Shown here: piece after piece, positions 60,449 through 64,000 of the stretch
How the letters are laid out: each line of letters begins with the position of its first letter
How positions within the stretch are numbered: the first letter of the stretch is position 1
Origin: UMGS1889 sp900556055
Lineage (GTDB): Bacteria > Bacillota > Clostridia > Oscillospirales > Ruminococcaceae
Assembly (NCBI GenBank): GCA_902463265.1
Contig: CABQEV010000006.1
Span: 80,041-144,040, forward strand
Reading direction: 5' to 3'
DNA length: 64,000 bases
The notes under the pieces: model-generated
Told to the model about the DNA's origin: nothing
The model's database searches: none
The model's input: the letters and a program-made list of their open reading frames with translations, nothing else
Translations under genes and position numbers: made by a program

Positions 60449-61654
60449 ATGGAAAAATATGATGTAACAAAGCCAATAAAAATTCCTGTCGGAATGTACA
60501 AGCTCAATAATGATGCAGGAATAAATTTTCAGCTGAACAGGCTCGTCAATCTTGACGGCTGCGATATTTCGGTCGCAAAGGAAATAGGCAGCACCATTAG
60601 ATCAGCCGCCGATTTTTACGATGTTCTGAAAAAAAGAGCCGATATTGAGCTTGAAAAAGGTCACATCAAAAATGCAGCGGCACTCTACCGTATGTCCGAA
60701 TTTTTCACCGACTGGGAAGATCCGAACGGTCTTGCCGCATGGAAAAAAGCAAGAGAGCTTTTCTTTGAATATTACAAGGATTTTTTCGGCGGCGAGCATC
60801 CTATGGTCGAGCTTGTAAACGTGCCATATGAAAATTATAATATGCCGACCCTGAAATTCAATGCCGAAGATCCCAAGGGCAATATTGTCATGCACGGCGG
60901 ATTCGATTCAAGCTATGAGGAATTTTTCGCTGAATGCGAATATCTCCGTGAGCATGGATATAATGTTTATCTCTTTGAAGGTCCGGGACAGGGCGAATGC
61001 ATCAGGCTCCACGGCGCTCCCCTGATTATCGAATGGGAAAAGCCCGTGATGGCGGTCACAAAATATTTCGATCTGCATGATGTTATACTTGTCGGACAGT
61101 CCCTCGGCGGATTTTATGCCCCAAGAGCATCAGCATTTGACAACAGAGTTACAAAGTGCGTAAGCATCGCACAATTCGGCGCACTGAAATTTAATTTTCA
61201 TGACAATGCAGCTATTAACGGACTTATCTGGGGACTGCTGAATGTCCTGCTTTTCCTGTTCGGCTGGCTGATAAATATTATGTATGCAGCGAAAAAAGGC
61301 AAAGGAATGGCATTCTTCCGTACATATTTTCACAGATTCGGAACAACGAATGTCTATAAACTGTTAAAATATCTTCAGGCGATCAACCTGCGTCCCATTG
61401 CCGACAAGCTTACAAAGGACTATCTTATAATCGGCGGCAGCAAAGATACTATGGCTTGCCGTGCAGCTATCGGCAGACATATGCTGGTACTGAAAAAAGC
61501 CCGCTCCGTTGCCGCCCGTGAGATAACCGAATATGAACAGGGTGCAGATCACTGCTGCTGTGGAAATCAGGTTGCTGCGATGGACGCTGTGCTTTTGTGG
61601 GCGGAGCTTATGGAACGAAGGGATAGATCACTTAAGAACAATACATACGAATAA
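60449..61654 (+). CDS. Alpha/beta hydrolase, large (FrsA/DHPON-hydrolase-like)
   Basis: A 401-residue hydrolase with a helical N-terminal cap (about 1-130), GNIVMHGGFDSSYEEF (oxyanion/metal-free GG), the elbow VGQSLGGFYAPRA (Ser about residue 217) and Asp in IIGGSKDTM, with the His in the EQGADHCCCGN segment. It resembles the family of large alpha/beta hydrolases with a helical cap. AAAGG nine bases before the ATG at 60449 chooses the inner of two starts. A hydrophobic stretch (GLLNVLLFLFGWLINIMY) inside is unusual. Confidence 0.8.
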   Translation: MEKYDVTKPIKIPVGMYKLNNDAGINFQLNRLVNLDGCDISVAKEIGSTIRSAADFYDVLKKRADIELEKGHIKNAAALYRMSEFFTDWEDPNGLAAWKKARELFFEYYKDFFGGEHPMVELVNVPYENYNMPTLKFNAEDPKGNIVMHGGFDSSYEEFFAECEYLREHGYNVYLFEGPGQGECIRLHGAPLIIEWEKPVMAVTKYFDLHDVILVGQSLGGFYAPRASAFDNRVTKCVSIAQFGALKFNFHDNAAINGLIWGLLNVLLFLFGWLINIMYAAKKGKGMAFFRTYFHRFGTTNVYKLLKYLQAINLRPIADKLTKDYLIIGGSKDTMACRAAIGRHMLVLKKARSVAAREITEYEQGADHCCCGNQVAAMDAVLLWAELMERRDRSLKNNTYE

Positions 61655-61672
61655 AGATCACCATGCTTCATC

Positions 61673-61700
61673 AAAAAAGCCGCCGAAGCAAATCGGCGGC
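61673..61700. terminator. Bidirectional terminator between the hydrolase and BSH genes
   Basis: GCCGCCGA/TCGGCGGC with a six-base loop; six T follow on the minus strand, and the hairpin lies just after the BSH stop. Confidence 0.8.
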
Positions 61701-61705
61701 ACAAT

Positions 61706-62680
61706 TTAATTCTGAAACTTAACATTCTCTCCGGTAACCATCGGATAACATGCCAGCTTGTCGGAACCGAGGTTTTCACGGTTCATATCAACAGCTGTTA
61801 TCTGATGATCGCAGTAGGATGTATAATAGTAGATGCCCGTTTTTGCGCTGAAACAGGACGTATAGATCGTTATCTCAAACTTTCCGTCTGCGACCTCGCA
61901 GCATCCTCTCTGCTGATCGACTGCGCCAAGAATGTGGAAAAACTGACTTACGTCCGACATCTCCGAACCGTCAGAAACGGAATTTGCGCAGACAAATGCT
62001 GCACGTACAAATCTCGACTGCGAGGAAAGATCGCCGGGAAGTCCGAGTGCGCCCATTCCCCTGCTGTAAGCGGTCATCGGTATATTTCCCGAGAATTTAT
62101 TCTGCGGCTGCTTCGGGGAAAGATGCATAAAATCATTAAGCTTAAACATCTGAGCGGGAAACGGCGGATTATTTGTCAGAACATTTGCGGGATCATCATA
62201 GACATGTATCCCGTCAGCTGTGGATTCAGCAACTATCGTTCGGCGGCTGTCAGCTATGATCCAATGCAGCTGACCTACGGGCATGCCATCACAGAAAGGC
62301 GTATCTGTTATATTTATCCGTGAGATAAGCTGCTCCGCTTCACTCACATCTGCGCATTTTCCGAGTATCCATGGGATAAGCTCAAACTGTGCGATGTTGT
62401 CCTTCCCGTCAGCATTTTTAAAATAATGAGCATTTCCGACAAAATTCAATCCCGCCATACACAAGCCCTTTTCGTTTGCGGCATCGTAAAACAACGGATA
62501 ACCGTTCATGACGTGCGCCGTGCCGATGACAGCGTAATGTTCGTTAATTGCAGGCATACTGCGAAATTCAAGCCTGAAATTTCTTGGCATAACAACGATG
62601 TCCTCACCGTAAGAGCTTTCATAATCGAGCGTCCTGCCGAAATATAGTGAATCTGTTCTGTAAGCGGCGGCTGTACACAT
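61706..62680 (-). CDS. Choloylglycine hydrolase family (bile salt hydrolase/penicillin V acylase-like) enzyme
   Basis: A 324-residue Ntn hydrolase. Cys2 becomes the N-terminal nucleophile after Met removal (MCTAAAYRTDSLYFGRTLDYE); Arg16 and Asp19 follow at the usual places, and MAGLNFVGNAHYF, LTNNPPFPAQMF and RAAFVCANS are family segments. It deconjugates bile salts or hydrolyses related N-acyl compounds in the gut; which one cannot be told. The frame reaches 62797, but AAAGGAG is eight bases before the ATG at 62680. Confidence 0.9.
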   Translation of the reverse strand: MCTAAAYRTDSLYFGRTLDYESSYGEDIVVMPRNFRLEFRSMPAINEHYAVIGTAHVMNGYPLFYDAANEKGLCMAGLNFVGNAHYFKNADGKDNIAQFELIPWILGKCADVSEAEQLISRINITDTPFCDGMPVGQLHWIIADSRRTIVAESTADGIHVYDDPANVLTNNPPFPAQMFKLNDFMHLSPKQPQNKFSGNIPMTAYSRGMGALGLPGDLSSQSRFVRAAFVCANSVSDGSEMSDVSQFFHILGAVDQQRGCCEVADGKFEITIYTSCFSAKTGIYYYTSYCDHQITAVDMNRENLGSDKLACYPMVTGENVKFQN

Positions 62681-62752
62681 GGCTTTTTCTCCTTTTTTCG
62701 TTATTTTTACCCGTATTTGCGGAATTATGCGGTGATTGTTTACTGCGGTTTT

Positions 62753-62781
62753 ATTGTAGCATATTTTTGAGGGAATTGCAA
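62753..62781 (-). promoter_or_regulatory. Promoter of the BSH gene
   Basis: TTGCAA (62776-62781) and TACAAT (62753-62758), 17 bases apart, minus strand. Confidence 0.6.
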
Positions 62782-62795
62782 TAGATGCGTAATGC

Positions 62796-62834
62796 AAATG
62801 CGCATCTTCTGTTATGGAAGATGCGCATTTTTTT
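62796..62834. terminator. Strong hairpin between the LRR and BSH genes
   Basis: AAATGCGCATCTTC/GAAGATGCGCATTT, a perfect 14-bp stem with a seven-base loop. The T-run is on the plus-strand side (62828-62834), where no gene ends; on the minus strand it would end the LRR transcript with only a weak U-tract. A third copy of GATGCG (62784) allows an alternative pairing. Confidence 0.6.
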
Positions 62835-62874
62835 GACTTATGGTGTTGATATGTATATTAACCTCCGTTAGAAA

Positions 62875-64000
62875 TTAAGCAGATATATCACAGTTAGGAA
62901 GTGCGTCTTTCAGCTTATCTATATCTGTTTGGCTTATTGGATTATCCCACAAATACAAATCCGTAAGATTTATCAATTTCGAAAGTTGCCTTATATCGCT
63001 TATCTGATTTTCAGTCAAATCTAAATACGTAAGATATGTCAATCCCGAGAGTGAACTTATATCGTTTATCTTATTATTACCTAACCACAACTCCTTAAGG
63101 TTTGTTAATTCAGAAAGCGGACTTATATCGCTTATTTGATTCTCCCATAAATACAACACTGTAAGATTTGCCAATCCCGAAATCGGTTTTATACCACTTA
63201 TTTGATTATTATCCAAACCCAAAATTGTAAGATTTGTCAGTTCCGAAATCGGGTTTATATCACTTATCTGATTATTACCCAAATGCATACACGTAAGATT
63301 CGTTAATTTTGAAAGCGGACTTATATTTTTTATTTGATTTTCAGACAAACACAAATTCGTAAGATTTGTAAGCTCTGAAAGTGAGCTTATATCACTTATT
63401 TGATTATCATCTATCTGTAAAGTCATAAGTTTTTTTAACTTTGAAAGCGGACTTATATCACTTATTTGATTACCCCACACATATAGCTCCATAAGATTTG
63501 TCAGTCCAGAAAGCGGACTTATATTACTTATCTGATTATCACACAAGCTTAAACACGTAAGATTTGTAAGTTCAGAAAGTGGACTTATATCATTTATCTT
63601 AGTATTATCTATGTATAAGCATTTAAGATTTTTTAACCCTGAAAGCGGACTTATATCACTTATTTGACTATCACCCAACCGCAGTTCCGTAAGATTTGTC
63701 ATTTTAGAAATTGGTTTAATATCTTCATTTGTTAACTCTTGCCCATATAAATAAAGTTCAGTAAGCTTCGTAGAATATTCCGCTCCTTTAATTGTTATAA
63801 ATTCTTCAGCAGATTCTACCGTTGTAGCCGTCTCAGCAACAGTTGTTTCAGCAGTCGTTGTCTCCGAAGTTGTAACCTCCGCCTTATCCAACTCCTCCGA
63901 AAGCGCCTTTATCCTCTCGTCCCCCGTAAGCTCATAACCTTTTTTAAGCGTTTCCCTAGCCTTTTCGGTATCCCCCAGACCTTTATAAGCTTCGGCAAGT
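62875..64000 (-). CDS. TPR plus leucine-rich-repeat protein (5' end beyond the window)
   Basis: The frame runs to the window edge, so the start is unseen; its first visible residues (LAEAYKGLGDTEKARETLKKGYEL) look like a TPR helix pair. After a Thr/Glu-rich linker come two weak and eleven clear 22-residue leucine-rich repeats of the form ISDISPLSxLTNLxxLxLxxN, as in internalin/SDS22-type surface proteins, then a short cap (DKLKDALPNCDISA). The LRR DNA is a 66-bp tandem repeat and visibly AT-richer than its neighbours. Binding partner unknown; whether it is exported cannot be judged. Confidence 0.85.
   Translation of the reverse strand, partial: LAEAYKGLGDTEKARETLKKGYELTGDERIKALSEELDKAEVTTSETTTAETTVAETATTVESAEEFITIKGAEYSTKLTELYLYGQELTNEDIKPISKMTNLTELRLGDSQISDISPLSGLKNLKCLYIDNTKINDISPLSELTNLTCLSLCDNQISNISPLSGLTNLMELYVWGNQISDISPLSKLKKLMTLQIDDNQISDISSLSELTNLTNLCLSENQIKNISPLSKLTNLTCMHLGNNQISDINPISELTNLTILGLDNNQISGIKPISGLANLTVLYLWENQISDISPLSELTNLKELWLGNNKINDISSLSGLTYLTYLDLTENQISDIRQLSKLINLTDLYLWDNPISQTDIDKLKDALPNCDISA

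Noticed and set aside
63000..63750. A CRISPR-like array of regularly spaced repeats
   Set aside because: The 66-bp periodicity is in frame and codes for leucine-rich repeats; there are no unique spacers.

Overview
The window reads as chromosomal DNA of a low-to-mid GC anaerobic Clostridia, most like Ruminococcus or a close Oscillospiraceae relative. This is inferred from gene content and order, not from any database comparison. The main pointers are two secreted GH5 cellulase-type lipoproteins, a GH2 beta-galactosidase-type enzyme, an NfnAB-type flavin-based bifurcating transhydrogenase, a bile salt hydrolase/penicillin acylase family protein (gut habitat), a Firmicutes-style hprK-murB-rapZ-whiA-dnaE-pfkA block, and cdaA/cdaR. 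Most of the window is ordinary core chromosome. I see no prophage, insertion sequence, CRISPR array, tRNA or rRNA.

Layout. 0-7.4 kb: an HD phosphohydrolase, a P-loop ATPase with a decayed second half, then a minus-strand operon recD2-comF-mreB-coaW. 7.5-11.7 kb (minus): rpsO-pnp with two candidate RNA control elements, a DUF624 membrane protein and a SpoIIM-like protein. 11.8-14.7 kb: proC, a folate ECF S-component behind a clear tetrahydrofolate riboswitch, and pfkA. 14.7-22.7 kb: the tight operon hprK-PHP-murB-rapZ-whiA-dnaE. 22.8-28.4 kb: a CBM2-like/GH5 lipoprotein, a LysR regulator and nfnAB. 28.4-36.1 kb: SUKH protein, SDR, ABC-F ATPase, argS, DegV, trmL and pyridoxamine kinase. 36.2-42.1 kb: a candidate structured ncRNA, a DIP1984-like protein, a 1133-residue GH2 enzyme, a deletion scar joining a NifH-like 5' end to an ABC ATPase fragment, and a GH5_4-like cellulase. 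42.1-46.4 kb: LysR and leuC-Dabb-leuD-leuB. 46.5-53.5 kb: a lipoprotein, DUF3343 plus cysteine desulfurase behind a hairpin that buries the ribosome binding site, and cdaA-cdaR with a COG2509-type flavoprotein. 53.5-61.7 kb: a TetR-controlled ABC exporter/FtsX-type operon with shared palindromic operators, and a second TetR with two alpha/beta hydrolases. 61.7-64 kb: the bile salt hydrolase family enzyme and a TPR/leucine-rich-repeat protein cut by the window edge.

Several genes have starts decided by the ribosome binding site rather than by the longest open frame, including probable TTG starts for dnaE, recD2, the PHP gene, DUF624, GH2 and DUF3343, and a GTG start for the first GH5.

The most interesting signals are: (1) the nifH-like/ABC-ATPase deletion scar with an intact consensus promoter and a palindrome; (2) a minus-strand structured RNA at 36155-36357 whose terminator pairs fully only when read as minus-strand RNA (G-U pairs); (3) a 13-bp hairpin burying the ribosome binding site of the DUF3343/desulfurase pair; (4) three matching palindromes around a TetR gene and its ABC operon; (5) a long stem in the pnp leader. 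None of these has been tested against databases.
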